Positions 51,648 through 59,538 of a stretch of DNA of 64,000 bases are shown one piece after another. Source of the DNA: Gimesia sp. (lineage in GTDB: Bacteria; Planctomycetota; Planctomycetia; Planctomycetales; Planctomycetaceae); NCBI RefSeq assembly GCF_040219335.1, contig NZ_JAVJSQ010000007.1, positions 124,001 through 188,000 on the forward strand, written 5' to 3'. The notes below the pieces were generated by a model. The model did no database searches. It was given only the letters and a program-made list of their open reading frames with translations, and was not told the DNA's origin. How positions within the stretch are numbered: position 1 is the stretch's first letter; the number at the start of each line of letters is the position of its first letter. A program made the translations under genes and the position numbers.

Positions 51648-53174
51648 ATGGTTTTACTTACCTCTCAAAGTCGAAGAACCTGGCTCTGTGTTCTAACGAC
51701 GCTAGTGCTACTCTTGGGATGTATTCCTCATCGCGAGGTCCAGGCAGAGCCCGAAATGACCAACCAGACCATCAGTGACAAAATCAGTGATGAAATGCTA
51801 CTCGACCCGGGTGTGGTCTCGACCAGGCTCGACATCCAGACCGAAGATGGCATCGTCACGCTCTCCGGTCAGGTCAATAACATCCTGGCTAAAGAGCGAG
51901 CAGTGCGGATTGCTGAAACTGTCAAAGGGGTTCGGGCCGTGGTCAATCGGATTGAAGTCAAACCCTCACCGCTGCGAACGGATGACGCAATCAAAAAAGA
52001 TATCAAGACAGCGCTACGTACCGATCCAGCAACGGAAGCCCGGGAAATTGATGTCAGCGTGAATGAAGGCGCTGTCAAGCTGACGGGGAAAGTGGAATCG
52101 TATCAGGAACTGGATCTGGTTAAGAAAGTGGCCCAAGGAGTACGCGGTGTTGTTGATCTGCAGGAAGAGATTCACGTCTTTTACAAGGATGAACGTCCGG
52201 ATCAGGAAATCGAAGAAGAAGTGCAGGAAACCCTCCGCTGGGATTCACAGATTAATGACCACATGATTACCGTCACCGTCGATCAGGGTCAGGTGAAGCT
52301 CGCAGGGGTGGTCGGTAGCGCTGCGGAAGTAAGAATGGCGAAAGCCGATGCCTGGGTCGCAGGCGTGAACGATGTGGACACAGAACACCTGGAAGTTGAT
52401 CCCTGGATACATGAAGAAAAACTGCGCGGCAATAAATTCGTGAGTAAATCAGAAGCAGAAATCAGCAGCGCCGTGCAGGATGCGCTCCAGAGAGATCCGC
52501 GGGTGAAATCCTTCAACGTCGATGCCGAAGTAACAGGCCGTACCGTGACCCTGCGGGGAACGGTCGACAATCTCAAAGCCCGTCGCGCAGCCGCCCGGGA
52601 TGCGAAAAATACGGTGGGCGTCAGCTATGTGGAGAACCGGCTGAAAACGAGGTTCAATCAGAACCGTGAAGATTCAGCCATCGCCGCGGATGTCCGCGAC
52701 ACCTTCTATCGTGATCCTTATATCGAACGGTTCGACATTAATGTCACCGTCCTGAATGACACCGCGTACCTGTATGGGAAGGTCGACTCGCAGTATGAAA
52801 AGAACCGCGCCGATGATCTGGCGTCACGGGTTCCCGGCGTCGTGGATGTCAGGAACTTCCTGAGCGTTGCGGAACAGCGGCCCTACATTTCCGATCCCTA
52901 CATTGATGATCTGTTCATCGATCAGGATGCCCTGGTGCGCTATGACCGCAGGTCACCCTACCAGTCGGATAAGGAAATTAAAAATGACATTCAGGATGAG
53001 CTCTGGTGGAGTCCGTTCGTCAGTTCCGAGAAGATCAAGGTCTCCGTGGACGACGGCATCGCGACCTTGAAAGGGCAGGTCAGTTCCTGGAGCGAAAGGA
53101 GGGCCTCTACTGAAAACGCTTACGAAGGGGGCGCCCTACTCGTTGATAACGAACTGGTGGTGAAAAGCGACTAA
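51648..53174 (+). CDS. Exported protein with six BON domains
   Basis: A 508-residue protein. The ATG at 51648 is chosen because AAGGAGG (51636-51642) lies 5 nt upstream; ATG 51630 is an alternative. Signal peptide with possible lipobox (TLVLLLGC). Six BON (OsmY-type) domains follow, each with the alternating helix and strand pattern and a GxV core: VTLSGQV, VKLTGKV, VKLAGVV, VTLRGTV, AYLYGKV, ATLKGQV. OsmY-like proteins bind or stabilise envelope lipids and respond to osmotic stress. Six copies is more than the usual two. A strong hairpin at 53212-53242 follows the gene. Confidence 0.9.
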   Translation: MVLLTSQSRRTWLCVLTTLVLLLGCIPHREVQAEPEMTNQTISDKISDEMLLDPGVVSTRLDIQTEDGIVTLSGQVNNILAKERAVRIAETVKGVRAVVNRIEVKPSPLRTDDAIKKDIKTALRTDPATEAREIDVSVNEGAVKLTGKVESYQELDLVKKVAQGVRGVVDLQEEIHVFYKDERPDQEIEEEVQETLRWDSQINDHMITVTVDQGQVKLAGVVGSAAEVRMAKADAWVAGVNDVDTEHLEVDPWIHEEKLRGNKFVSKSEAEISSAVQDALQRDPRVKSFNVDAEVTGRTVTLRGTVDNLKARRAAARDAKNTVGVSYVENRLKTRFNQNREDSAIAADVRDTFYRDPYIERFDINVTVLNDTAYLYGKVDSQYEKNRADDLASRVPGVVDVRNFLSVAEQRPYISDPYIDDLFIDQDALVRYDRRSPYQSDKEIKNDIQDELWWSPFVSSEKIKVSVDDGIATLKGQVSSWSERRASTENAYEGGALLVDNELVVKSD

Positions 53175-53211
53175 TTTCACAGAACCGCTTTACAACACAG
53201 TTTCACTTTCA

Positions 53212-53242
53212 GTGAGCCGCGTCAGCATCTGGCGTGGCTCAC
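53212..53242 (+). terminator. Long near-perfect hairpin between the BON and cupin genes
   Basis: GTGAGCC (53212-53218) pairs with GGCTCAC (53236-53242), and the inside continues with GCGTCAG/CTGGCGT, giving a 14-bp stem (two G-U pairs) with a 3-nt loop. Only three T follow (CCCATTT), so it may be a weak terminator, an mRNA-stabilising end for the BON transcript or a processing site. No cupin-specific promoter is seen. Confidence 0.5.
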
Positions 53243-53270
53243 ACCCATTTCAGCAGAAAGGAATTCAGAA

Positions 53271-53612
53271 ATGAATGATACCACTGTCAAAAAAGTAGAC
53301 TCAGCCCATTCCCCCGAAGGAACGATGGGACAGAAATACCTGGCTTCCGGAGTTTCGGTTTCGATGCGACTCTGGGAAGAATCACCTGGATCGGTCGACC
53401 CGCAACCAATGAGCCGGGATTATGAGGTCGTCGGATTCGTCATCAAGGGAACGGCTGAACTGGAACTGGAAGACCAGAAGCTGCTACTCAATCCGGGCGA
53501 AAGCTGGCTGGTGCCGAAACATGCGGTTCACCGCTATCGAATCCTGGAACCGTTCGTCGCGATCGAGGCCACGGCTCCTCCGGCGCATGTGCATGATCGT
53601 GACAGTAAATAG
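53271..53612 (+). CDS. Small cupin-domain protein
   Basis: A 113-residue protein with a single cupin barrel. Core motifs: SRDYEVVGFVIKGTAELELE and LNPGESWLVPKHAVHRYRIL; cupin motif 1 usually has G(X)5HXH, and here the His pair is replaced by DYEVV, so the metal site may be reduced to the His and Glu in the second motif (PKHAVHRY). The C-terminus HVHD could add a ligand. AAAGGA lies 9 nt before the ATG. Role unknown; such small cupins are sugar, hormone or metal-binding in different cases. Follows the BON gene and may be part of its stress response. Confidence 0.82.
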   Translation: MNDTTVKKVDSAHSPEGTMGQKYLASGVSVSMRLWEESPGSVDPQPMSRDYEVVGFVIKGTAELELEDQKLLLNPGESWLVPKHAVHRYRILEPFVAIEATAPPAHVHDRDSK

Positions 53613-53741
53613 CTCCTGTAGGATAGCAGGCTGAATTCGGCTGCGTTGATGGCCCCGTCTGATATTTCCGACTGGTCTGAAGGTAGGGTACCCCCTAGAA
53701 TCCAGGAAGATCATCAATCCTGGAAACGGGGGCCTTTACCC

Positions 53742-53888
53742 ATGACGCACCGCAAGTCAGAGCTGCCACAAAAGCGCTGCGCCGCCTGCGGGCGGCCTTT
53801 TACCTGGCGTAAAAAGTGGGCCCGTGTCTGGGAGAAAGTCAGGTACTGCAGCACGCGCTGTCGACGTAACCGAGGACAGACAGAGTGA
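53742..53888 (+). CDS. DUF2256 small zinc-binding-like protein
   Basis: A 48-residue protein; the ATG at 53742 is used because the motif starts just after it and the frame upstream has no family features. The DUF2256 pattern is complete: [20 protein letters not shown] with CxxC, then [10 protein letters not shown] with a second Cys pair. The function of DUF2256 is unknown; zinc binding is inferred from the cysteines. Its stop overlaps the start of the phosphoesterase gene, so the two are coupled. Confidence 0.85.
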   Translation: MTHRKSELPQKRCAACGRPFTWRKKWARVWEKVRYCSTRCRRNRGQTE

Positions 53889-54373
53889 AAATCGGCATCC
53901 TCTCAGATTCACACAATCACCTGGAACGGACCGAACGCGCCGTCGCGATGCTGCAGGAAGCGGGTGCCGAGGCGCTGTTTCATTGTGGTGACCTGGCAAC
54001 ACCTGAGATTGTCTCTGCCTGCGCGGTGCTCCCCTTCTTTTTCACCTTTGGCAATCACGACGCCGACTCTGTCCCTCAACTCGAACAGGCGACACGGGAA
54101 CAGGACGTTCATTGTCTGCGCTGGGGCGGCGAAGTCAAACTGGCCCAAAGACGCATTGCCCTGGTGCACGGTCATATCAGCCGTGATCTCAAACCCCTGC
54201 TGGCTGCCGAACCCGATTACCTGCTCACCGGCCATTCACACCAGACCCACGACTTCCATGAAGGCACTACCCGCCGCATTAACCCGGGCGCCCTGTTCCG
54301 GGCGAAAGTCTTCACCGTCGCCACACTCGATCTGGCAACCGACGATCTGCAGTGGATCGAGGTACCCCGATGA
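53885..54373 (+). CDS. YfcE/MJ0936-type metallophosphoesterase
   Basis: A 162-residue calcineurin-like phosphoesterase starting at GTG 53885, overlapping the DUF2256 stop. Metal-binding blocks: [13 protein letters not shown] (Asp and His), [11 protein letters not shown] (Asp), FTFGNHDAD (Asn-His), ALVHGHIS (His) and [11 protein letters not shown] (His-x-His). All five blocks are intact. Family members hydrolyse phosphodiesters in small molecules in vitro; the physiological substrate is unknown. No gene partner of known function other than DUF2256. Confidence 0.9.
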   Translation: MKIGILSDSHNHLERTERAVAMLQEAGAEALFHCGDLATPEIVSACAVLPFFFTFGNHDADSVPQLEQATREQDVHCLRWGGEVKLAQRRIALVHGHISRDLKPLLAAEPDYLLTGHSHQTHDFHEGTTRRINPGALFRAKVFTVATLDLATDDLQWIEVPR

Positions 54374-54389
54374 AGATTGCTGCAGTATA

Positions 54390-55469
54390 TCAGTCTCGAA
54401 GAAGATAGCCAGCTACTCCCATGTCCCGGGCAATTGCCAATTGCCGGGAATCGGGTGAGAAACAGAGGGCATACGCGACAGAACGAATCCGGCTGCTTAT
54501 TTGAAGGTCAGCCGCACACAGCACCAGCACATCCCTGCCCGTGCAACAGGCAACCCAGCGGCCATCGGGTGAGATTGCCAGACATTTTCCATAGGCATTG
54601 ACATCAATGGATGTTTTAAACTGCGACTCCTGCTGGTAGTCACTGCTCGCCCAGTCGTACTTAATGAGTCCCTCAGAACTTAGTATGACGAGAAAACGAC
54701 CATCTTCGCTCAAGGCCACACGGGAGCCCTCGGGGACTGCAAATTCCTGAATCAGATCGACCATGAGAAAGGGCGGGCAGCGTTCTTGATTAGCAGATTC
54801 TTCAGTCATTGTCAGAGTACAGATTTTGGCCGGGCAATGCGAATCGTAAGTGACGGCGATCCGATATTGATCATCTTCAATCCGGCACGCTGTAATGGAG
54901 CGACCGGAGTCGTCGTCACAGTCGAGGATACGTTGGACTTCACCGTCAGGATTTTTAAAAACAAACTCTCTCAAGTCTGCACGTCGCAGCACAAATGGTT
55001 GACCGAAACCTGAAAAGTCTTTCAATACATGGCCACCCGTCCCCACCACAAGTTCGCCGCAACAACAGACGTCAATACAACCAGCAGCATAAATTGATTC
55101 TTCGAGTTGAGTTCCCTTCTCACGTGAATAGACTGTCAGGTCCCACGCCCTTTCAGAGGGAACCGCAAGCACTCGTTCGTTATCGAACCAAGCAATGGCT
55201 GGCAGAAAACCTTTCTCAATCTGCCAATACCGCTGTTTCGTTTTCAGATCGAAGAGTTCCAGGCAATTATTCTTGACGCCAAGCAGGCTCTGGCCATCAG
55301 GAGAGATCTGAATCTCAAAATAATTTCCACTTTCCCCGGGGGGTAGAGACCAGGCGGCTTCATAATCCGGACGGGTAATGATGAACAGCAGCAGGATCAA
55401 TACCGTCAACGTTGTCAGCAAACCAATCCACTTCCGGTTTTGGGTGAATACTGTCAGACTCATCATCAT
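54390..55469 (-). CDS. WD40/beta-propeller-like membrane-anchored protein
   Basis: A 359-residue protein. Start at ATG 55469 (the first of three ATG in a row), overlapping the stop of the upstream FGE-like gene. One N-terminal membrane helix (about 16-33, LLTTLTVLILLLFIITR) is followed by repeated propeller-like blades: FEIQISPDGQSLLGVKNNCL, LRRADLREF, GSRVALSEDGRFLVILSSEG, KCLAISPDGRWVACCTGRDV, YALCFSPDSRQLAIARDMG. The SPDG repeats mark it as WD40-like. Function unknown, but the tight coupling with an FGE-like protein suggests a joint role at the envelope. Confidence 0.82.
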   Translation of the reverse strand: MMMSLTVFTQNRKWIGLLTTLTVLILLLFIITRPDYEAAWSLPPGESGNYFEIQISPDGQSLLGVKNNCLELFDLKTKQRYWQIEKGFLPAIAWFDNERVLAVPSERAWDLTVYSREKGTQLEESIYAAGCIDVCCCGELVVGTGGHVLKDFSGFGQPFVLRRADLREFVFKNPDGEVQRILDCDDDSGRSITACRIEDDQYRIAVTYDSHCPAKICTLTMTEESANQERCPPFLMVDLIQEFAVPEGSRVALSEDGRFLVILSSEGLIKYDWASSDYQQESQFKTSIDVNAYGKCLAISPDGRWVACCTGRDVLVLCAADLQISSRIRSVAYALCFSPDSRQLAIARDMGVAGYLLRD

Positions 55470-56548
55470 CACCCCCGGGGGACACCCAGGCAAATGCGAA
55501 AGCCATCGCGTGAATCGGAATAATAATCGCTCTTGAGTCCCAGGCGGACGGCGCAGCGGGCATTGCCGGGCACGTCGTAGTAGTTCCCACCCCGACAGAC
55601 CGGGCGGCGATTCTGGTCTACTAGATAGACTTCTTCATGTCCCCCCGTGGGATCGAAATGATCGAGGACGATTTCCCAGACGCCGCCACACATGTCGGCC
55701 AGCCCGAAACCGTTGCGTCCCATCTCGCCATAATGGTCGACAGGAGAGACAAACGCAAAGCCATCACTCCACGGGGCATTCGCCAGCGGCCAGATCTTGT
55801 TGCGTCCGGGCAGGAAATCGACGGCGGAGATATTCAGGCGACCTTCGCCATCCCGCAGATCATCGCCCCACCAGAAATAGTGGCTCTCGGTACTTCCCCC
55901 CCGACAGGCATACGCCCACTCGGCTTCGGTGGGCAGGCGGTACTCCAGACCTTCCGGCAGGCGTCCCGCTTTACGCTCACGCTCGGTCAGCCACTTGCAG
56001 AACGCGCGGCCGTCGTTCCAGCTCACACAGACGACCGGATAGCAGTCGCGCAGTGGAAATCCGAAACCCGGATCACGCCAGCTTTTGCCTTTTACCGAAA
56101 TCCAGGGGTGCGGCGGGGCTTTGGCCGTGATCTTCCAGTTGGGATCAAAGACCTGCGTTTTTCCATCCGGCTTCTCGGCATCGGTCACGTAGCCACTCTC
56201 TTCAACAAAACGTTTGAACTGGCCGACGCTGACCTCGGTCCGTCCCATCCAGAAACCGTCTTTAACCTGCATCGCGCGGGGCTTTTCTCCTTCGTAGGAC
56301 TCGCGCACGGTGCCCGGTGTCGCACCCCCTTCAATCCCTGTTGCCCAGGCTTTTTCCTCCGGAGTACTGCCCATCATGAACTTACCCGGCGGAATATACA
56401 GGACCTCCAGTGAAACGTCTGCTCCCAGATCAATCTGTTTTGAAGTGCCCTGCGCTGGTGGATCAGCGGCGGATGATTTCGCGGGCAGAACGACATTGAA
56501 AATGACTCCAGATAACAACAGCAGACGCAGCACATTTGTGATTCTCAT
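55469..56548 (-). CDS. Exported formylglycine-generating-enzyme-like (SUMF1) protein
   Basis: A 359-residue protein with a signal peptide (VLRLLLLSGVIFNVVLP, ending AKSSA). The FGE-sulfatase domain shows FMMGSTPEEKAWATG, WMGRTEVSVGQFKRFVEESG, YPVVCVSWNDGRAFCKWLTE, RLPTEAEWAYACRGGSTE, FGLADMCGGVWEIVLDHFDP, CRGGNYYDVPGNARCAVRLG and SDSRDGFRICLGV. True FGE uses copper and Cys residues in the C-terminal part (RGGSW.. CR); the RCAVR Cys here is kept, but not all FGE residues can be judged. The domain is widespread in planctomycetes with many sulfatases; no sulfatase is in this window. Overlaps the propeller gene at its end. Confidence 0.9.
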   Translation of the reverse strand: MRITNVLRLLLLSGVIFNVVLPAKSSAADPPAQGTSKQIDLGADVSLEVLYIPPGKFMMGSTPEEKAWATGIEGGATPGTVRESYEGEKPRAMQVKDGFWMGRTEVSVGQFKRFVEESGYVTDAEKPDGKTQVFDPNWKITAKAPPHPWISVKGKSWRDPGFGFPLRDCYPVVCVSWNDGRAFCKWLTERERKAGRLPEGLEYRLPTEAEWAYACRGGSTESHYFWWGDDLRDGEGRLNISAVDFLPGRNKIWPLANAPWSDGFAFVSPVDHYGEMGRNGFGLADMCGGVWEIVLDHFDPTGGHEEVYLVDQNRRPVCRGGNYYDVPGNARCAVRLGLKSDYYSDSRDGFRICLGVPRG

Positions 56549-56681
56549 CAGGCGGGTCCCTTGTTAAGGTAGGCTATGCGAGCAGGCAGGATTTCTCCGA
56601 TTATTAACCATAAGGAATCGTAGCCAGCGGATCAACAATATTTTTTTGTCCGGTCTCCCGATTCGATGAAAGTGATGGCCT

Positions 56682-57140
56682 ATGAGTCTTCAGAAAAAAC
56701 AGGATGGTTACTGGTACGGCGACGATCATGCAGACCTGCGTCAGGAACTGCAGCGGTACAGCGAACTGAATGGTTACCCGATTGATAATTTTGCAGATGT
56801 CCGTTGTACCTGCGGGAACGATTCGTTCTACTTCGGTACCGATGAAGACGAAGGGGTGGCACTGCGAATCTGCGGCAGATGTGAAGACGAACATCTGATG
56901 GGTGACAGTGAAGAGTACGCTGAGGAAGCGGACATCGAGAAACATGGCTGCGTCTGCGGCGCGGAAGTCTTTCAGATCACGGCCGGCATATATCGCTACC
57001 GCAATGAGGATGATTCGCTGTCCCCGGATGTGAAATGGCTTTACCTCGGCTGCCGCTGCGTGGCCTGTGGACTCGTCGGCTGTTATGCCGACTGGAAAAA
57101 CGAATTTAATGGATATGAAGCGCTGCTCGCGAAGATGTGA
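56682..57140 (+). CDS. Small Cys-rich acidic hypothetical protein
   Basis: A 152-residue acidic soluble protein of no recognised family. Possible zinc sites: VRCTCGNDS with ICGRCEDEH, and GCVCGAEVF with GCRCVACGL. The four Cys pairs suggest two zinc knuckles, with a strand-rich pattern (FQITAGIYRYRNEDD, WLYLGCRCVACGLVGCYADW) in between. It lacks a signal peptide. It resembles small proteins seen near toxin-immunity clusters but that is only an impression. No operon partner within 85 bp. Confidence 0.65.
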   Translation: MSLQKKQDGYWYGDDHADLRQELQRYSELNGYPIDNFADVRCTCGNDSFYFGTDEDEGVALRICGRCEDEHLMGDSEEYAEEADIEKHGCVCGAEVFQITAGIYRYRNEDDSLSPDVKWLYLGCRCVACGLVGCYADWKNEFNGYEALLAKM

Positions 57141-57226
57141 ACTCCTGATCTACAGACTGTTTTCACTCTACGTCCAGATATGAACTGATTCAACATTCTC
57201 ATAATCACTCTATAAAGACACGCATC

Positions 57227-57877
57227 ATGAAAATAAGCGGCTTGTCCATTGGATGGGGAGATCGACTATGGGATCAGTTGGAACCTGATCTCGAAGCACT
57301 TCAGGAAGATCAGGAACGCTCTCGTGGTTGTCTACAATTCCTGAGATATCTTGAATCAATCGAAGGCCCCGACCTGTGGGTCGGAACTTCTCACTCTACT
57401 CTCGTTTTCTTTCTTAGTGATATACAGGAAGATCATATCGAGGTTCCGTATGTGGCCTGCGTAGATATCAGTGCAGGGACCCCACCTGCCTTGTACATGA
57501 TAAGTTATCCCCTCCCACGCGAAATTCGCCCCTGGATGAAAAGGGATCCAACAGAGATCCCTGATCTGGAAGAGATCAAGAAAGATTGTTGGAAGGTATA
57601 TACACATCAAGAAAACAAGGAGGACGCAGCTGCTGCGTTATTAGGTGCGATTGCTGTCTCAGGAACCAATCCCATACGACCACAATCTGATTGGTTGTGG
57701 TATATTTGCCCCAATTGCGATCTGCACTCCCCCCATTATCAATCTCATTGTCGGCGTTGTAAGTATGTCTTTCCACCTCAGAAAAAAATGGAATTGCTGG
57801 GTCTCTTTCGGAAAATATCACTTTCTGAAGGAACAAGATCTTCTACCAAAACGAACACAGAGAATACCGAAATCTAA
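57227..57877 (+). CDS. Hypothetical protein with C-terminal zinc ribbon
   Basis: A 216-residue protein of no recognised family. The N-terminal 150 residues are alpha/beta (LKFLRYLESIEGPDL-like QFLRYLESIEGPDLWVG, STLVFFLSDIQEDHIEVPYV). A C-terminal ribbon has CPNCDLHSPHYQSHCRRC (about 165-182), a CxxC plus CxxC pair. AT-rich composition and different codon use compared with the neighbours hint at foreign origin. It lies in front of the RNA-like element at 57960-58049, but an 80-bp gap with a small hairpin separates them. Confidence 0.65.
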   Translation: MKISGLSIGWGDRLWDQLEPDLEALQEDQERSRGCLQFLRYLESIEGPDLWVGTSHSTLVFFLSDIQEDHIEVPYVACVDISAGTPPALYMISYPLPREIRPWMKRDPTEIPDLEEIKKDCWKVYTHQENKEDAAAALLGAIAVSGTNPIRPQSDWLWYICPNCDLHSPHYQSHCRRCKYVFPPQKKMELLGLFRKISLSEGTRSSTKTNTENTEI

Positions 57878-57959
57878 TTCGGGCAGGCGAACTTCCCTGC
57901 AACTTGCCCTGTCTTAAATCTGAGCTTGCTATACCCGCCGTGGCGCGGGATACTCGAAC

Positions 57960-58049
57960 ATCCGTTCGTGGGACTTGAGAGTGACTTCCGCGTGAGCATC
58001 TGCAGCTTTTCAGCCCGTCGCTGTCTGCATTCCCCGAACGGATTTTTTT
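57960..58049 (+). ncRNA. Candidate structured small RNA upstream of the vWA gene (Y-RNA-like)
   Basis: ATCCGTTCG-T-GGG (57960-57972) pairs with CCCCGAACGGAT (58032-58043) to give a 12-bp stem with one bulged T. The 59-nt interior contains a second stem (GCAGC 58002-58006 with GCTGT 58020-58024, extended by GCA/TGC), and a run of seven T (58043-58049) follows the closing stem. End-to-end pairing with a bulge, an internal hairpin and a 3' oligo-U tail is the Y-RNA layout; the alternative is a terminator or attenuator of the vWA gene, whose likely start is at 58060. TATACC at 57930-57935 is a possible -10 box but its -35 is poor. No folding programme was run. Confidence 0.5.
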
Positions 58050-58059
58050 GACTCAGGGA

Positions 58060-59538
58060 ATGACTCTGGTGACCAACGGAACCTATTCAACATCGTCTCC
58101 CGAACGAACTCGCCTGCGCGATCAGTGCGAACGGGAAGACCTCGTGATGTTTATCAACTCCTGTTTCGCCGCCACCCGGCAGAACGAGTATTATACCGAT
58201 CGGTATCTCGCCACCGTTTCGATTGAATTCCTACACCAGTACACGCTGATTAACTATCGCCTGCTTTACGCACGAACGCTGGCAGCCGGCATCAATCATT
58301 TTAACCAACTGCAGATTCTCTTTAATCTTCTCCAGTCCGGCGCGCCGGCTGATCTCACGCAGCGGTCTGAAGAAGGAGCACTGATCGCTGCTGCGCTGCG
58401 CGGACTGCCTCCCAACCGGGTGTATGGGCTATTTACACGATTGCAGCAGGCCCGAATCAATAATCGTCGCACGCGTGCCGTGATTAAGACATACCTTAAC
58501 TGGCGACGAGAACCGGATTTTGATGCCATCAAATATCGCAACAAGTTTTGTTCTGCAGCAGCACACATCCATTTTCAACTCGATGCTGAACTGGGACGGT
58601 TTCTCTTTGATCCTTCCAGCCAGAAGACTTACACGCGGCCCCTGCTCAATCAGTATCGACAGGCGCAGTACAGTGCCGCTGCCATCTACGAACTGCCCTT
58701 CACTGTCGCGGAATCACTGGCACAGAAGCATCAGATTCCTCGCGAGGTCTTCCTGCAGAAGATTCAACCGAAAATGACCGCAGCGGAAAAGATGCGCTAT
58801 CAGTCTACTGCTGCACGGACGAAAGGGGTTGAAATTGAATTTGACCTGAGTCGCGCAGGACTGACGAAACTGGCACTCTATATACTCTCGCTGAAGCAAA
58901 GCGAGCGACGGGACCGCGCTGTAGAACTGCAGGCTGCCCTGAATTCCGCTGCAACAAAAGCACTCCGTCGCGCTCCCCTCGCGCTGGGACGTGTCGCAGC
59001 CGTCCTTGATCGCAGCCGGTCTTCCCTGGGAAGTCGTGAGCGGCGAAACCGTCCACTGGGCGTGGCCCTGGCAGCCAGTTGTCTGCTCAGAAATGCAGCT
59101 CGGGAATACCGGTCTTTCTGGACACCGGAAAACGAAGAAACGGAATATGAATTTCTGACGCGACCTGCGGGACAGACGGCTCTGGCCGAACCATTGCTTG
59201 CCGCGCTGGAATGGGGGCCAGACCTGATCGTAATTGTTTCGGATGGATACGAAAACGATCCTCCCCAGCTGGTCGATCAGGTGGCGCGCGTGTACCGGAA
59301 AACGATTGGAAAAGGGAATACTCCGGAGATTGTGCATATGAACCCGGTCTTTGATGCCGATCATTATTCACCGCGTCGACTTGGCCCCACGATCCCCACC
59401 GTCGGACTGCGGGATGCAGAAGACATTCCCACCATGCTGGGCTTTGCCCGGTTCACTGCCGGAACGACGAAACTGGAGGATCTGGAAGCGTATCTCTCAC
59501 ACCGTGTCAACAGGATGCTGAACTCCGATGAAACCTGA
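58060..59538 (+). CDS. vWA protein with alpha-helical N-terminus (Ro60/TROVE-like architecture)
   Basis: A 492-residue protein. The start is taken as ATG 58060, since the TTG at 58048 sits in the T run of the upstream element; AGGGA abuts the ATG, and GTG 58069 is an alternative. Residues 1-300 are helical repeats, containing KTYLNWRREPDFDAIKYRNK near 160-180, a place where TROVE proteins have a W..KYR motif. The vWA domain from about 312 has an intact MIDAS: DRSRS (Asp317, Ser319, Ser321), Thr373 in GQTALAEPLL and Asp395 in IVSDGYEN. This order matches Ro60, which binds Y RNA and misfolded RNA. The TROVE signature itself is only weakly visible, so the assignment is inference. It overlaps the next gene by 11 bp. 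Confidence 0.75.
   Translation: MTLVTNGTYSTSSPERTRLRDQCEREDLVMFINSCFAATRQNEYYTDRYLATVSIEFLHQYTLINYRLLYARTLAAGINHFNQLQILFNLLQSGAPADLTQRSEEGALIAAALRGLPPNRVYGLFTRLQQARINNRRTRAVIKTYLNWRREPDFDAIKYRNKFCSAAAHIHFQLDAELGRFLFDPSSQKTYTRPLLNQYRQAQYSAAAIYELPFTVAESLAQKHQIPREVFLQKIQPKMTAAEKMRYQSTAARTKGVEIEFDLSRAGLTKLALYILSLKQSERRDRAVELQAALNSAATKALRRAPLALGRVAAVLDRSRSSLGSRERRNRPLGVALAASCLLRNAAREYRSFWTPENEETEYEFLTRPAGQTALAEPLLAALEWGPDLIVIVSDGYENDPPQLVDQVARVYRKTIGKGNTPEIVHMNPVFDADHYSPRRLGPTIPTVGLRDAEDIPTMLGFARFTAGTTKLEDLEAYLSHRVNRMLNSDET

Noticed and set aside
57934-57949. CCCGC/GCGGG mini-hairpin before the RNA-like element
   Set aside because: Only 5 bp and no T run, so not a convincing terminator of the gene at 57227-57877; may be part of the leader.
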